Assembly: GCF_000242455.2 (NCBI RefSeq) | Contig: NC_019892.1 | Span: 1,488,001 to 1,552,000 of the forward strand | DNA from: Singulisphaera acidiphila DSM 18658 | Lineage (GTDB): Bacteria; Planctomycetota; Planctomycetia; Isosphaerales; Isosphaeraceae | DNA: 64,000 nt | Reading direction: 5' to 3' | In this document: piece by piece, positions 9,742-20,176 of the stretch | Layout of the letters: each line of letters starts with the position of its first letter | How positions within the stretch are numbered: position 1 is the first letter of the stretch | The notes under the pieces: model-generated | The model's database searches: none | Seen by the model: the letters and a program-made list of their open reading frames with translations, nothing else | Told to the model about the DNA's origin: nothing | Made by a program: the position numbers and the translations under genes

Positions 9742-9763
9742 TGCAAGGCTCCGCGTTGAGGCG

Positions 9764-11485
9764 TCAACCGAAGAAGTGAAGCTGATTCAGGGCAATCGTC
9801 TTGGGGGGCGTGACAGTCGCATGCACGCCATCCACGGTTACGGCGAAAGTCTGTGGATTGACGTCGATCTTGGGGAGGAAGTCATTGCGAATCATGTGCC
9901 GCTTGGTCAAGGTTCTGGTTCCGTAGACCGGCCGAACGATGCGCTGGAGGCCGTACTTCTCGGCGATCCCCCGCTCGTAAGAGGCACGCGAGACGAACGT
10001 GACGCAGGTCTTGGCCAGCGCTGAGCCGAAGGCGCCGAACATCGGGCGGAACATCATCGGTTGGCAGGTCGGCAGGGAGGCGTTGGGATCGCCCATGTTG
10101 GCCCAGACGATCATCCCGCCTTTGAGTACCAGCTTTGGCTTGGCGCCGAAAAAGGCGGGTTCCCAGAGCACCAGGTCGGCCATTTTGCCCGGCGCGATCG
10201 AGCCGAGGACGTCGGAGATCCCCACCGTTAGCGTCGGATTGATCGTGACCTTGGCCACGAACCGGAGGACGCGGTTGTTATCGTTGCCCGAGGAGGCGTC
10301 CTCGGGGAGCGGCCCGCGCGTCTTCTTCATGATGTCTGCGGTCTGCATCGTCCGCAGCCAGGTCTCGCCGACCCGGCCCATCGCCTGGGAGTCGCTGGTG
10401 ATCATTGAGATCGCCCCCATGTCGTGGAGGACGCTCTCGGCGACGATCGTCTCACCCCGGACCCGGCTCTCGGCAAATGCGACGTCCGAGGGGATCTTGG
10501 GGCTCAGGTTGTGGCAGACCATAATCATATCAAAAAGCTCGGACACCGAGTTGACCCCGCACGGCAGGGTCGGGTTGGTCGAGCTTGGCAGGACGTTCGG
10601 CTGGCCGACGACTTTGAGCAAGTCGGGTGCATGGCCGCCGCCGGCCCCTTCGCTGTGATAGGTATGGATCGTCCGGCCGTCGAAGGCGGCGATCGTATCC
10701 TCGACGAAGCCGGCCTCGTTCAGGGTGTCGGTGTGAATCGAGACGGAGACGTCGTAATTGTCGGCGACTCGCAGGCAGGCGCGGATGTTGGCGGGGGTGG
10801 TGCCGTAGTCTTCGTGGATCTTGAACCCGGCCGCGCCCCCTTCGAGTTGCTCGACGAGCGGACCGATCCCAGTACTGTTGCCCTTGCCCTGGAATCCAAA
10901 GTTGATTGGCAAGCCCTCCACGGCCCGGAGCATCATCTCCAGGTTCCAGGGGCCGTTGGTGGTGGTGACGCCGTTGGTGCCGTCGGACGGGCCGATGCCC
11001 CCTCCCCAGAAGGTGGTGATCCCGTTGCTGAGCGCAGACCAAACCTGCTGGGGACTGATGTAATGGATGTGTCCATCCATCCCGGCGGCCGTGAGGATCA
11101 GGTGTTCCCCGGCGATGGCGTCGGTGGCGGTCCCGGTCGTCAGCCCAGGGGTCACGTTGTCCATCGTGCTCGGGTTGCCCGCCTTGCCGATGCCGACGAT
11201 CTTGCCGTTGCGAATCCCGACATCGGCCTTGACCACCCCCAAGATCGGGTCCAGAACCGTGACGTTGGTGATGACCATGTCGAGGCAGCCGGAGGCCTGC
11301 GTGACCTGGTTGTCCGACCCCATGCCGTCGCGCAAGGTCTTCCCGCCGCCGTATTGCAGCTCGTCGCCGAAGGTCCGCAGGTCACGTTCAATCTCGATAT
11401 AAAGATCGGTGTCACCTAGGCGGATCTTGTCTCCCACGGTCGGGCCGTAGAGATCCACATACTGCTTGCGCGAGAGTTTCGACAT
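9764..11485 (-). CDS. ureC: Urease alpha subunit UreC
   Basis: The catalytic subunit of urease, 573 aa, hydrolyses urea to ammonia and carbamate with a dinuclear Ni centre. All key residues can be read: His139 and His141 (MDGHIHY), the carbamylated Lys222 (AGFKIHED), His251 (HTDT), His277 ([14 protein letters not shown]), the mobile-flap Cys324-His325, and Asp365 (SDSQAMG). Flap wording is CHNLSPKIP, slightly off the common CHHLDP. ATG 11485 is chosen because [19 protein letters not shown] is the family N-terminus; the frame is open further upstream, into ureB. Length is normal. Confidence 0.98.
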   Translation of the reverse strand: MSKLSRKQYVDLYGPTVGDKIRLGDTDLYIEIERDLRTFGDELQYGGGKTLRDGMGSDNQVTQASGCLDMVITNVTVLDPILGVVKADVGIRNGKIVGIGKAGNPSTMDNVTPGLTTGTATDAIAGEHLILTAAGMDGHIHYISPQQVWSALSNGITTFWGGGIGPSDGTNGVTTTNGPWNLEMMLRAVEGLPINFGFQGKGNSTGIGPLVEQLEGGAAGFKIHEDYGTTPANIRACLRVADNYDVSVSIHTDTLNEAGFVEDTIAAFDGRTIHTYHSEGAGGGHAPDLLKVVGQPNVLPSSTNPTLPCGVNSVSELFDMIMVCHNLSPKIPSDVAFAESRVRGETIVAESVLHDMGAISMITSDSQAMGRVGETWLRTMQTADIMKKTRGPLPEDASSGNDNNRVLRFVAKVTINPTLTVGISDVLGSIAPGKMADLVLWEPAFFGAKPKLVLKGGMIVWANMGDPNASLPTCQPMMFRPMFGAFGSALAKTCVTFVSRASYERGIAEKYGLQRIVRPVYGTRTLTKRHMIRNDFLPKIDVNPQTFAVTVDGVHATVTPPKTIALNQLHFFG

Positions 11486-11514
11486 GACGAAAGACCCCTT
11501 CGCTGAACGAACTG

Positions 11515-12000
11515 TTAGGGCTTCGAGGACTTGAATCCGAGGGCGTTGGCCTTCTGCACGGCGGTCGTGAAATTCGGCCGATAGTCGGTCGTCGGTCCCC
11601 CTCCGGTCCAACCGTTGACCAGGTCATTGAACCCGAAGCAGTGCTGTTTCCCCCCCATCGGGATCAGAGACACTGACTTCTGGTCCCCCGGCTCGAACCG
11701 GATCGCCGTTCCGGCAGGGATGTCCAATCGCAGCCCAAAGGTCGCCGGGCGGTCGAATTCCAGGGCGCGATTGGTCTCGAAGAAGTGATAGTGCGACCCG
11801 ATCTGGATCGGGCGGTCGCCGGTATTCCTCACCTCGAGCGTGATCGAGGGGCGACCGGCGTTCAACTCGATCTCGCCGCTGGCGAGGATCAGGCCGCCGA
11901 CCGGGGCCGAGGTCTTGCTCGTCGATTGTGGCGCTGCGTCCGGGTGCCGGAGCCAATCGCCCACGCCCGGCTCTTCGTGTGGAGTCTCTGAATCCGCCAT
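11515..12000 (-). CDS. ureB: Urease beta subunit UreB
   Basis: UreB, 161 aa, is a structural subunit of the urease trimer. The core [18 protein letters not shown] and the [18 protein letters not shown] block define the family. It has about thirty extra N-terminal residues ([10 protein letters not shown] onwards) and a C-terminal extension compared with the usual near-100-residue form. It lies 29 nt upstream of ureC. The start follows a GGAGCG ribosome-like site. Confidence 0.95.
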   Translation of the reverse strand: MADSETPHEEPGVGDWLRHPDAAPQSTSKTSAPVGGLILASGEIELNAGRPSITLEVRNTGDRPIQIGSHYHFFETNRALEFDRPATFGLRLDIPAGTAIRFEPGDQKSVSLIPMGGKQHCFGFNDLVNGWTGGGPTTDYRPNFTTAVQKANALGFKSSKP

Positions 12001-12070
12001 CGGTGTTCGCTCCTGTGGGATCGTGCCTTGCGGATCGGACCGTATCGGGTCGGGTGACGACGAGGGACGA

Positions 12071-12373
12071 CTATTTGATCGGGTCGTGGATCGTGACCAG
12101 TCGGCTGCCGTCGGTGAAGACGGCCTCGACCTGGACGTACGGGATCATCTCGACCACTCCCTCCATGACATCCGCCCTGGTCAGGATTTGGGCTGCTGCG
12201 CCCATCACTTCCTCGACGGTCTTCCCTTCTCGGGCCCCTTCCATCGCCGCGGCGCAGAGGATGGCCATCGACTCGGGATGATTGAGCTTCAGGCCCTTGG
12301 CCCGTCGCTTTTCCGCGATCTCGGCCAGCTGATAGACCAAGAGTTTTTCGATTTCGCGCGGGGTCAAATGCAT
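12071..12373 (-). CDS. ureA: Urease gamma subunit UreA
   Basis: UreA, 100 aa, the standard length. Family start [12 protein letters not shown], then [12 protein letters not shown], and the C-terminal [20 protein letters not shown] are all present. The start codon overlaps the stop of the urea transporter gene (TAATG), so the two are translationally coupled. Separate gamma and beta genes are the common bacterial pattern. A longer frame upstream is the transporter read in another phase. Confidence 0.97.
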   Translation of the reverse strand: MHLTPREIEKLLVYQLAEIAEKRRAKGLKLNHPESMAILCAAAMEGAREGKTVEEVMGAAAQILTRADVMEGVVEMIPYVQVEAVFTDGSRLVTIHDPIK

Positions 12374-13356
12374 TAAGTCACCTCCGCCTTGGGTTGGTCG
12401 GCCCTCTGGACGTTGCTCGCTTTGTTCATGGTCCGTCCGAGCAAGGGATCGAGAGCGAGGAGCGCCAGCACGATCCAGGACGCGACGACGAACGGGGCCG
12501 TCAGCGCTGGGATGCCCAGAGCTTTGGGGAAGAATTCGGTGAGCGGCACCGACACGACCGCGGCCAGGATCGACAAGGCGAGCGAAGATCTCGACAGCCA
12601 AATCGCCATCGCGGCCAAAGATGCATTGTAACCATAGAGGCCGAGGGAGATCGAACCGGACGGGTCGTGGTGATAGATCGACTGCAAGGTCCCGACGACC
12701 GAGCCGATCAGGGCCAAGGTTGCGTGCCGCCAGTCGCTCAGCGCGATGCCGGCCAGGAAGAGGATCCCGGTCACGGCACTCGACCCCAGCATGACCTCGG
12801 CCTCGCCCGCCAGGACCGCTTCGACAAACCCGGCCGGCGTTCGCGGGGCAGCTGGAGGGCTCGTATCGATGCTCTTACCCGCTACGCCATGCACCAATGC
12901 GAGCGCAAGCCAGGTTACCAGGACGAAGGGGGCCGTGTACGTTGGAAACGGCACGAATCGCCGCGCCAAGTGAGTGACAATGGCCGCGAGGGCAGAGCCT
13001 AGCACCAGCAAGGCCCAGGTCGCCGGCACCGGATGCAGGAGCACCAACAGGGCCAGTCCGACCAGCGCCGAGTTGAATCCGTAGATGCCGTCTCGAAGCT
13101 CAGTCCGGTCGAACTTGAGAAGAAAAGCAACTCCCGTGCCGATCGCCGACCCGAGGAATGCGCCCAGGGCCACCAGGGGGGAGCCCACCGCGAGCCCGGC
13201 TACGAAGAGTAGCCCGGTCCCTGCGTGGGGCTGAAACATCACTTGGGCGACGCCCCGAAGCACGATTTGCATTGAGTTCCAGGCGAGATGAGGCTGCCAC
13301 CCGGCACGATCCGTGGAATTCTCAAGTCGCACTTGGGTTCCCCCGGCGAATCTCAT
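12373..13356 (-). CDS. Urea transporter (UT/Yut family)
   Basis: A polytopic membrane protein of about 327 aa belonging to the urea transporter family (eukaryotic SLC14 and bacterial dvUT/Yut). It has the paired-repeat architecture, each half holding an N-G-x(3)-G or [18 protein letters not shown] type segment and a PxxTAPF segment ([13 protein letters not shown] and [13 protein letters not shown]). It should move urea down its gradient through the inner membrane for urease. ATG 13356 is preferred over an upstream TTG; an internal Met at 13272 is the alternative start. It leads the urease operon. Confidence 0.88.
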   Translation of the reverse strand: MRFAGGTQVRLENSTDRAGWQPHLAWNSMQIVLRGVAQVMFQPHAGTGLLFVAGLAVGSPLVALGAFLGSAIGTGVAFLLKFDRTELRDGIYGFNSALVGLALLVLLHPVPATWALLVLGSALAAIVTHLARRFVPFPTYTAPFVLVTWLALALVHGVAGKSIDTSPPAAPRTPAGFVEAVLAGEAEVMLGSSAVTGILFLAGIALSDWRHATLALIGSVVGTLQSIYHHDPSGSISLGLYGYNASLAAMAIWLSRSSLALSILAAVVSVPLTEFFPKALGIPALTAPFVVASWIVLALLALDPLLGRTMNKASNVQRADQPKAEVT

Positions 13357-13576
13357 CAACAAGGAGTGCTGTCCGGATCTCGCATGGCCCTGACGAGATC
13401 GTCAATAGTAACCCTGTCTTTTCGGTCAATCCAGGGGTTGAAACCAATATTTTTTGAGGCACCCAACTTTCCGTTAAGCGTCAAGATCGTCGTGGTCGAT
13501 ACGATTGGTGAAATCGGTGTGCGTTGCGTCGGCCGGCATCCTCCCCTCACCTCTTCACCCGGGGATGTGATTTCGT

Positions 13577-15316
13577 ATGGGCACTTCTCCCTTCGAGTTG
13601 GAACGGTCACGGGTTCGGTCCGAGCTTCCGATCCTCCGCGCGCTCTGTATACTCTCGGGCTTAGCCGTCGCGGCCGTGGCTCAGGACGCCCCGCCGCCGT
13701 CCGCTCCCGTGTCGTCGACCGCAGCGGTCGGGGCGGTGTCGAACCCGTCGAATGCGGAACTTGCCGAGCAACTCCGCATGCTTCGATCCGAGGTTGCCGA
13801 AACCCGCGCCCTCAAAGCCGAACTCCAGCAACTCCGTGGCCTCGTGCAGTCCATGAGCGCCCAGCAGGGCCCTGGTCCCGCAGGCGCCCCTGCGGCGCAC
13901 GGCCCCGCCGGCACCTCGCCGACTGGCCCGGTTGGTGCCCACGAGGGAACGGCTGCCGAATCCCAGGGGGTCTCCAATGGCGTTCCCGAGCGGTTCCATT
14001 CCGGGGCCTTCGCCGGCCGCGACGACCCCGGGGCCAGCACCGAGCGGTTCGGCATCAAGGCAAGATATAAATATAATGATAAGGCAACCGGCCCGCTGGG
14101 CGGCGGCGGCTATTTCTCGTTCAGTTCACCCGACGATGAGTTTTCGCTCAACGTCACCAACCAGATCACCGTCGATGGCACCTTCCTTGACCGCGCCCGG
14201 ATTCCGACCACCGAGCAAGGGTTTAATGTTCCGTTTGCGCGTTCCTTTATTTATGGCAACATTACCAAAGATTGGAGCTACCAGGTCGGCGTCCAGGGTT
14301 TTCTCGGGACGTTCAATCTTCTTGACCTGTTCATGGCCTGGCACATCAATGACTATGTGACTCTCCGGGCGGGCAAGGGCCTCGCCCCGCCGCTCTACGA
14401 GTATTATGGCTTCAGCCCGGCGCTCGAGCCGGTGATTACCAACTCGCCCCTCTATCAGTTGGCCGGCAAACGCCCAATCGGCTTGATGTTCACCGGCAGC
14501 CTCTGGAAGAGCCGGGTCCAATGGTGGTCCGGGATCAGCAACAGCGGCATCAGCCTGTTTGGCAATCTCGACCGAAATCAGGACTACAACGGCGCCGTCG
14601 ACTTCACGCCGTTCCGCGGTGACGGCTGGGAGAACACGGTGCTGGAGGGGCTTGGCGGTGGTGTCGGCTTCTCGGCCGGCAAGCAGGAATACTTGCTCCA
14701 TCAAGAAGGTGTCTCGATTAGCAACAACGGCGAGTCCACCACGAACCCGGCGTTCTCCACGGTCCTGGGCGTCCCGTTCTACTCGTACCATAGCAACGTC
14801 TCTGCCGATGGGATGCGCAGCGTTTTCTCGCCCCACATCTACTGGTACGGCCGTTTCAGCGTCCTGGCCGAATACATCAACTTCAGCCGCGAGCTGACCG
14901 ACGGCACCACCAAGGGCCGGTCCACCCAGCGCGGTTATTACGTCAACGCCTCCTACTGGTTGACCGGCGAGAGCGACTTCAAGGGCAACGGCTTCCAAGG
15001 GTACTCCACCGTCACTCCTCTCCACCCGTTCATCCCCAGCCGGCACCTCTACGGTCCAGGGGCCTGGCAGCTCGCCGCCCAGTGGTCCGAGCTGAACGCG
15101 GGAACCGGCGACATTGCCCGCGGCTTCGTCGACACGTCGAATTCGACCAACCGCATGAGCAATTTCATGGTGGGCCTCAACTGGTGGCCGAACCGTTATA
15201 CCCGCCTCAGCTTCGACTACGTCACGACCAACTTCAACAACCCCATCCCCCTCAGCGGCCGGAGCCCCGTCGACGGCTACCAAACCTTCTGGACTCGGTT
15301 CGCGATGTTTTTCTGA
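13577..15316 (+). CDS. Outer-membrane porin (phosphate-selective/FmdC-like)
   Basis: A 579-residue secreted protein. A hydrophobic leader (about residues 21-37, ending AVAAVAQ) precedes a short heptad region (about 55-85: AELAEQLRMLRSEVAETRALKAEL), an Ala/Gly/Pro-rich spacer (about 95-130), then a long aromatic beta-strand-rich domain ending in Phe, as outer-membrane porins do. This order fits the OprO/OprP porin superfamily, including the coiled-coil-bearing planctomycete forms. It starts about 220 bp from the divergent urea transporter. FmdC, a relative, is an amide/urea porin of methylotrophs, so a urea-uptake role is suggested by position. The start lacks a clear ribosome site. Confidence 0.72.
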   Translation: MGTSPFELERSRVRSELPILRALCILSGLAVAAVAQDAPPPSAPVSSTAAVGAVSNPSNAELAEQLRMLRSEVAETRALKAELQQLRGLVQSMSAQQGPGPAGAPAAHGPAGTSPTGPVGAHEGTAAESQGVSNGVPERFHSGAFAGRDDPGASTERFGIKARYKYNDKATGPLGGGGYFSFSSPDDEFSLNVTNQITVDGTFLDRARIPTTEQGFNVPFARSFIYGNITKDWSYQVGVQGFLGTFNLLDLFMAWHINDYVTLRAGKGLAPPLYEYYGFSPALEPVITNSPLYQLAGKRPIGLMFTGSLWKSRVQWWSGISNSGISLFGNLDRNQDYNGAVDFTPFRGDGWENTVLEGLGGGVGFSAGKQEYLLHQEGVSISNNGESTTNPAFSTVLGVPFYSYHSNVSADGMRSVFSPHIYWYGRFSVLAEYINFSRELTDGTTKGRSTQRGYYVNASYWLTGESDFKGNGFQGYSTVTPLHPFIPSRHLYGPGAWQLAAQWSELNAGTGDIARGFVDTSNSTNRMSNFMVGLNWWPNRYTRLSFDYVTTNFNNPIPLSGRSPVDGYQTFWTRFAMFF

Positions 15317-15363
15317 CCGACCCCGGTACTCCCCCCCCTCCCCTCTGTTTAAAAAAGCCTAAT

Positions 15364-15384
15364 CTTGGGGGCGAGACCCCCAAG
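15364..15384. terminator. Hairpin after porin gene
   Basis: CTTGGGGG and CCCCCAAG form an eight-pair stem with a five-base loop. There is no T-run on the + side, but a run of A upstream would give a T-run on the - strand. It may be a weak or bidirectional terminator for the porin transcript. Confidence 0.4.
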
Positions 15385-15793
15385 TCGACCCCGCGCAAAC
15401 GCCTTGCAACGGCTCGTGGCCGGCTCATCATTCCTCGCAGGGCCGGGGTTGGGATTCGCTTTCAGGCGGCTTGGAAATCGTCGCGGCGAGCTTGACAACG
15501 GATCAACCGCGACCTAGATATTCGTAGCAGGGAGGTTGCTGCAACGCACCCTTTGCCGCGGTTCGCTGGGCCGTTCCGGCAAGGCTGTTGGTTATCCTCA
15601 ACCAACCTGATACGTGAGGGCTTGAGACACGTCATGTGATCCCCATGCGCTCCCTGCTGGGGTGACCCGTCATTGACTTGAGCCGGGCCCGTCAGATCCC
15701 GGAAGGTCCCCCAGAGGTCGATGAGGGCGAAGGTCAGGCCGTTCGAATGTTTGCTGACAACCTCAGGGTTCGAGCACTCGAAGAAGTGAGGTC
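15385..15793. other. Intergenic region, no gene seen
   Basis: Reading frames here are short and lack family signatures on both strands. A GAGG ribosome site close to the right end serves the next gene. No repeat or RNA structure stands out. Confidence 0.4.
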
Positions 15794-16030
15794 ATGATGG
15801 ATTCGGTGTTCGTTGCCATGGACCTGGTCCGCCTGCCATTCCAGGTCGAAGAATCCTCGGACATCCGATGTGAGAAGTGTTTCGAAGCGTTGGAACGACA
15901 TCAACTCGATATCGCACTCCCAGGCCGAATGCTGGGGACCTGCGAGTCGTGTAAGGCGTGGTATCTGATCGATCTTGAGGGGGGCGTCATGGTCCTTCTG
16001 CCTGACGAGTCGGACCTCCGCGGGATCTGA
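15794..16030 (+). CDS. Small zinc-ribbon protein
   Basis: A 78-residue protein with two C-x2-C pairs (CEKC at about 27-30 and CESC at about 50-53) spaced as in a treble-clef or rubredoxin-like zinc ribbon. The acidic remainder contains no membrane segment. The start has GTGAGG about seven bases upstream. Function unknown. Its last 44 nt overlap the tail of the convergent HTH gene. Confidence 0.55.
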   Translation: MMDSVFVAMDLVRLPFQVEESSDIRCEKCFEALERHQLDIALPGRMLGTCESCKAWYLIDLEGGVMVLLPDESDLRGI

Positions 16031-16310
16031 TCGCGGTCCCCTCAGCGCGACATGTCATGTAGGGGTCTCCCTCGCCGGTCAAGAGCCAGTGGGGGTGGGC
16101 GCGGGTGAGTTCGATCAATTCGAGCAGGACCGTGGCCGGCATGGTACAGCCCGCCTCGTAATTCCACCAGGTTCGTGCGGGCAGCCCCAGGCTCTCGGCC
16201 AGGCATTCCCCATCATCCTCGGAATCGAAGGCCTCGCGAATCTCACGGATGCGACGGGCCAGCCCCTGCTTGAGCACGCGCAGGTTGCCAGGACTCGAAA
16301 AGCCTTCCAT
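15987..16310 (-). CDS. HTH (Cro/C1-like) regulator
   Basis: A 107-residue protein whose segment around residues 36-75 reads as a helix-turn-helix: [30 protein letters not shown], split around the recognition helix, followed by the [12 protein letters not shown] tail common in phage-repressor-like HTH proteins. It probably binds DNA. Target unknown. Convergent overlap with the zinc-ribbon gene is unusual but short. Confidence 0.55.
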   Translation of the reverse strand: MEGFSSPGNLRVLKQGLARRIREIREAFDSEDDGECLAESLGLPARTWWNYEAGCTMPATVLLELIELTRAHPHWLLTGEGDPYMTCRAEGTAIRSRGGPTRQAEGP

Positions 16311-16502
16311 CTGTTGGCCTCGGGGTGTGGGCAGACTCCAACTCGGTTGTCCGCGAGGTTTCGCGATCGTGCAAACTCAGAATCGGACAGAGTGGCACAT
16401 CGGTTTCGATGTGACGGAGCAGGCTGTTCGTTGTCTTGAGGCCGGTGCCATGGTCTGGGCACTCGGCCTCGCTTTGCGTCGCAGGAAGTCAAGCCCGTGG
16501 CA

Positions 16503-17345
16503 TCAGTCGAGATAACCACAGGCACGGAGGTGTGCGACGCTCCGGGCGATACGGTCATGACGGCCCTCGAGCCCCGGTTCAACCTCGTCTTTGATCCCTT
16601 CGATCTCGATCGTATAAGGGCCGGTGAAGCCGATGCCGTCGAGGATTTCGCGGATCCGAGTGAAGTCGACGGCCCCGCCGTCGCCGACGGCCGGGAAATA
16701 CCAGTCCTCGAAACCACCGCGATTATCCTTCACGTGGACGTTGCGGACGAGGTGCTTCACCTTCTCGAGCTCGTCGGCCGGGTTCACGCCGTCGTTGTAG
16801 TAGCCGATGTTGCCCGTGTCGAAGTTGAGGCGCACCTGAGGATGGTCGAGCTCGTCCATCAGCGCAAGCATGGCTTCCGCGTTCTGGGTCAGCCCTTTGT
16901 GCGTCTCGAGGGCGACGGTAATTCCGAGTTCGCCCGCCGTGTCGCCAATCTGTCGCAGGTGGTCGATCACCGTCTTGTGTTCGGCCGCGTCGGTCGGCTG
17001 TCCAGCGCCTGAGATGACCAGCGGGACGGCAAACCAGCGGCCGGCGAATTGAATCCGGCGTTGGGTGAGTTCGAGTCCCTCGCGGGTCCGGATGTCGGCC
17101 CCCCCCACGTTGCAGCCGCTGACCTTGACTTCGTGCTTGGCCAGGTGGTCGCGGAACGACTGGGCCGTGGCGTCGTCGGCCTTCTCGGTGACCACGACCG
17201 AATCGGGGATGACCAGACCACCGAAGTTGTGGCCGCGAAGGGCCAATTCAAGGTGATCGATGCCCGCGTCGCGGATGCGCTCCACGGCCGTCCAGACGCC
17301 GGCGGCGCCGTAGCAGTTGGTGAAGCAGCTCAAGGTCCGTTGCAC
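16503..17345 (-). CDS. Sugar phosphate isomerase/epimerase (TIM barrel)
   Basis: A 280-residue protein of the AP endonuclease 2/xylose isomerase-like TIM-barrel superfamily. Metal-ligand segments are visible: TVALETHKG, LNFDTGNIGYY, NVHVKDNRGG and PYTIEIEG. Such proteins in planctomycetes isomerise or epimerise sugars, inositols or hydroxypyruvate; the substrate is not determined. The start is taken as GTG 17345 with ACGAGG upstream; the open frame continues to 17591 but that part overlaps the rnd gene in another phase. It lies downstream of rnd on the same strand. Confidence 0.85.
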   Translation of the reverse strand: MQRTLSCFTNCYGAAGVWTAVERIRDAGIDHLELALRGHNFGGLVIPDSVVVTEKADDATAQSFRDHLAKHEVKVSGCNVGGADIRTREGLELTQRRIQFAGRWFAVPLVISGAGQPTDAAEHKTVIDHLRQIGDTAGELGITVALETHKGLTQNAEAMLALMDELDHPQVRLNFDTGNIGYYNDGVNPADELEKVKHLVRNVHVKDNRGGFEDWYFPAVGDGGAVDFTRIREILDGIGFTGPYTIEIEGIKDEVEPGLEGRHDRIARSVAHLRACGYLD

Positions 17346-17425
17346 GTCTCGACCTCGTTCGTCTGTGTTTTTGGAATCGAAAAGTGGGGAAAAAGCGAAG
17401 TTCAAGGGACTCGCGAGCGAGCACG

Positions 17426-18634
17426 CTAGTTCGGCCGTCGGTCGTCCAGCGGCTCGAGGACGACAGGGACGTCGGCTCTGGGGTCGGCCACGCGAAGGGC
17501 ACAACGGCCGGAAAGCACGTCGAGGAGGGGTTTGCCGCAGACCTCGGCACGCCAGCCTTCGGCCAGTTCCGGGCGGGAAGACTCGGGGCAATTTTGGGAG
17601 TGCCAGCGAATCAGGTCTTTGAGGTCATTCGAGGTCCCGACGAGTCCGGCGGCCACCTTCGCCTGGGCGCAGCACTGAGCCAAGGCTGCGGCGAGCAGGT
17701 TGACCACCATCGTCAGCCCCGGACCATCGTCGTGGCGGTCGGGCGGCTCGGGCAAGTCCTCAGGAGCGACGAGCTGGGCGCTGGCGATCACGGCCAGGAG
17801 GTCGGTCGCCTTACCCAGGAGGTGGGGCCGGTTGAAGTCGCGAAGCGCCTCGAGGTCGCGCCGGCTCGCCGGCTGCCGCTTGGCGATGGCGACGAGCAGG
17901 TCGTCGCGGAGCAGTTGGCGAATCGGGCGATTCGAGCGTCGGGCTTCCCCGAACCGCCACTCGGCCAGCCGGCGGGCCGATTCGAGGCCACGGCGGTTGA
18001 GCTGATGGAGTCCGGGCAGCCGTCGCCAGCGCTCTTCCTCGACCCGGTTCTGAATGCTCGAGACGAACTGCGCGAACTCGCCCTCGGCCCAATCCACTCG
18101 CCCCAGTTCTTTGAGCTGGGCGCTGAGCAAGTCGGCGAGGTCGAGCAAGTAGCGCACGTCATCCAGGGCGTAGCGGAGCTGGGCCCCGGTGAGGGGCCGC
18201 CGCCGCCAGTCGGTCCTGGTCTCCCCCCCGGAGACGGTGATCCGAAGCGCCTGGCCGATCAGGTTGACCAGCGAGAGCGGGTAGCCGAACCCGACGAGTC
18301 CGGCGGCGATCTGCACGTCGAAAACCCGGCGCGGGACCGTGCCGGTCTTGAACCGGCAGATCCGCAGATCCTCGCTCGCCGCGTGCATCACGACCTCAAC
18401 GGTCGGATCGATGACCAGATCCCAGAACGGAGAGAGATCTTCAATCGCCAGTGGGTCGATGACCGCCAGCCGCTCTCGCGTCGCCACTTGGATCAAGCAG
18501 AGGACCGGTTCGAACGTCTCTTCGGAGACGAACTCGGTGTCGAACGCAAAGCGTCCGGAGGCTCGTAAGTGATCGACAAGCTCGCCGAGTGCCGACGGAG
18601 TCGCGATCAACGGTTCTTCAGTCGCGTCCGCCAT
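17426..18634 (-). CDS. rnd: Ribonuclease D
   Basis: A 402-residue RNase D, a 3'-5' exoribonuclease for tRNA 3' maturation. The N-terminal DEDDy domain carries FDTEF (Asp32, Glu34), the second-motif MHAASEDLRI and the third motif YALDDVRYLLDL. An HRDC domain (LHQLNRRGLESARRLAEWR and IAKRQPASRRDLEAL) follows, and the rest may be a second HRDC copy. Length matches the family. Confidence 0.92.
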   Translation of the reverse strand: MADATEEPLIATPSALGELVDHLRASGRFAFDTEFVSEETFEPVLCLIQVATRERLAVIDPLAIEDLSPFWDLVIDPTVEVVMHAASEDLRICRFKTGTVPRRVFDVQIAAGLVGFGYPLSLVNLIGQALRITVSGGETRTDWRRRPLTGAQLRYALDDVRYLLDLADLLSAQLKELGRVDWAEGEFAQFVSSIQNRVEEERWRRLPGLHQLNRRGLESARRLAEWRFGEARRSNRPIRQLLRDDLLVAIAKRQPASRRDLEALRDFNRPHLLGKATDLLAVIASAQLVAPEDLPEPPDRHDDGPGLTMVVNLLAAALAQCCAQAKVAAGLVGTSNDLKDLIRWHSQNCPESSRPELAEGWRAEVCGKPLLDVLSGRCALRVADPRADVPVVLEPLDDRRPN

Positions 18635-18745
18635 CGATTCTCGGTCTGCCTTAAGATAAGTCTGGAAAATTGTCGCAAATCATGCGCTAGCGACGAATTA
18701 TCTCGGCTTCGCCTTCAGGATGCAAGGGCCGGCTCTTTCCTTCGT

Positions 18746-19522
18746 TCAAGGGAGACTGGAGAGAAAGCGCAGGATGGCTGCATTACTGGCTGCCGGGTTC
18801 TCCAATGGGGCAAGATGTCCGGCGTTGGGGATGATCTCGAACTGGGCACCCGGAATCGCTTGAGCCATGGCGCGGGCCTCGGCCGGCGGAGTGATCGTGT
18901 CGTCCGCTCCGACCAGGACCAAGGTCGGCACCTGGATTCGGGCGAGGTCGCCGGTTCGATCGGGGCGGGCGGCCATGCCTCTCAAGGCGCCTGCCACGGC
19001 GCGTGCCGGGGTCTTTTCCATCATGTGGCGGACCGGGACAATCCGGTCGGAGTGGAAGTTCCTGGTCGTTTCGGAGAAGAGCTTGGGCAGCATGGCCTGG
19101 ACGACGGAGGCGGTGCTCCGGGTCGTCTCGACCTGCTTCGCCATTTCTTCCCGACCGAGCGCTGCTTCCGTCGAGTCGGCCCCGGCACGGGTGTCCATGA
19201 GGATCAGGGCGCGAACCCGCTCGGGGTGGCGGGCGACCAGGGAAAGGGCAATGTACCCGCCCATCGACAGGCCGCCGATCACGACCGGTTCCTTGAGTTG
19301 AAGCGCGTTGAGCAGGTCGAGGACATCGTCGGCCATCGCGTCGATCGAGTAAACGCCGTCAGGGGCGGCCGTGTGCCCGTGGCCACGGAGATCGGGCGCG
19401 ATCACGCGATAGAGCGAGCCGATCTTCGCCATCTGCGCCTTCCACATCGAACGATTGAGCGGAAACCCGTGGAGCAGGATGACCACCGGACCTGGACCGT
19501 CATCATCGAAATCCAAGAGCAT
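18746..19522 (-). CDS. Alpha/beta hydrolase
   Basis: A 258-residue alpha/beta hydrolase. The oxyanion HGFPLNRSMW, the nucleophile elbow GLSMGG (Ser about 93), the catalytic Asp in VGADDTITPP and His in NAGHLAPLE are all present. Similarity is to the 3-oxoadipate enol-lactonase/arylesterase group. No signal peptide, so cytoplasmic. Substrate unknown. It is 110 bp from the start of rnd and on the same strand. Confidence 0.88.
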   Translation of the reverse strand: MLLDFDDDGPGPVVILLHGFPLNRSMWKAQMAKIGSLYRVIAPDLRGHGHTAAPDGVYSIDAMADDVLDLLNALQLKEPVVIGGLSMGGYIALSLVARHPERVRALILMDTRAGADSTEAALGREEMAKQVETTRSTASVVQAMLPKLFSETTRNFHSDRIVPVRHMMEKTPARAVAGALRGMAARPDRTGDLARIQVPTLVLVGADDTITPPAEARAMAQAIPGAQFEIIPNAGHLAPLENPAASNAAILRFLSSLP

Positions 19523-19783
19523 TGGACGTGTCCCCTGGAAGGTAAAAAAGGGCGGCGGGGCCGCTCGCGAGAAAAGATCTCAGACCGCAACGGTGCGCGG
19601 ATCGGTGAGCCGGACCCTTTGCGTCACGGAATCCTTATAAGAATCGCTTCCAGCAAAGGCCATGCCGGTGTTGCCCGTGGCGAGACGATGGCGTGCGACC
19701 CGCCTTCGTCTTACAATGGGTCCGGGAAACTGGCGATTGCGATTCTATTTTAGAAGACGAACTCACGACCGGACTCGATTCTC

Positions 19784-20104
19784 ATGCCGACACCGAATGA
19801 ATTGTACGACCAGGCCGTGGATTTGCGCGACGGCGGCGACAAGCCCGGAGCCATCGCCAAGTTGGAAGAGGCTGTGGCCTTGGATCCGACTTATGCCATC
19901 GGCCACGGCATGCTTGCCAAGCTCTACGTCGATCTTGCGGAATCCGACAAGGCGATCGCGCACGCCAAGAAGGTGGTCGAGCTTGAACCGGACGATACCT
20001 TCAGCTACACCGCACTCTCCGTCATCTATCAGCGTTGCGGGAAGATTCCCGAGGCGGAACACGCCAAGGCGCTCGCCTACAACAAGCAAATGGGTTTGGA
20101 GTGA
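19784..20104 (+). CDS. Tetratricopeptide repeat protein
   Basis: A 106-residue protein that is nearly all TPR. Repeats begin at ELYDQAVDLRDGGDKPGAI, AIGHGMLAKLYVDLAESDKAI and FSYTALSVIYQRCGKIPEAE. It has no signal peptide and is likely a cytoplasmic scaffold. The start ATG 19784 follows an AACTCAC spacer without a strong ribosome site. Confidence 0.78.
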   Translation: MPTPNELYDQAVDLRDGGDKPGAIAKLEEAVALDPTYAIGHGMLAKLYVDLAESDKAIAHAKKVVELEPDDTFSYTALSVIYQRCGKIPEAEHAKALAYNKQMGLE

Positions 20105-20176
20105 TGCCCATTCCTCGCGCCTGATCCTGAAGAACGAACCAAAACCATAGGATTCGCCCAGCCACGGAGTCTGCCG

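Noticed and set aside
10424..11419. 331-codon + strand frame opposite ureC
   Set aside because: ureC is unambiguous on the other strand, with all nickel ligands; the + frame follows its GC-rich third positions.
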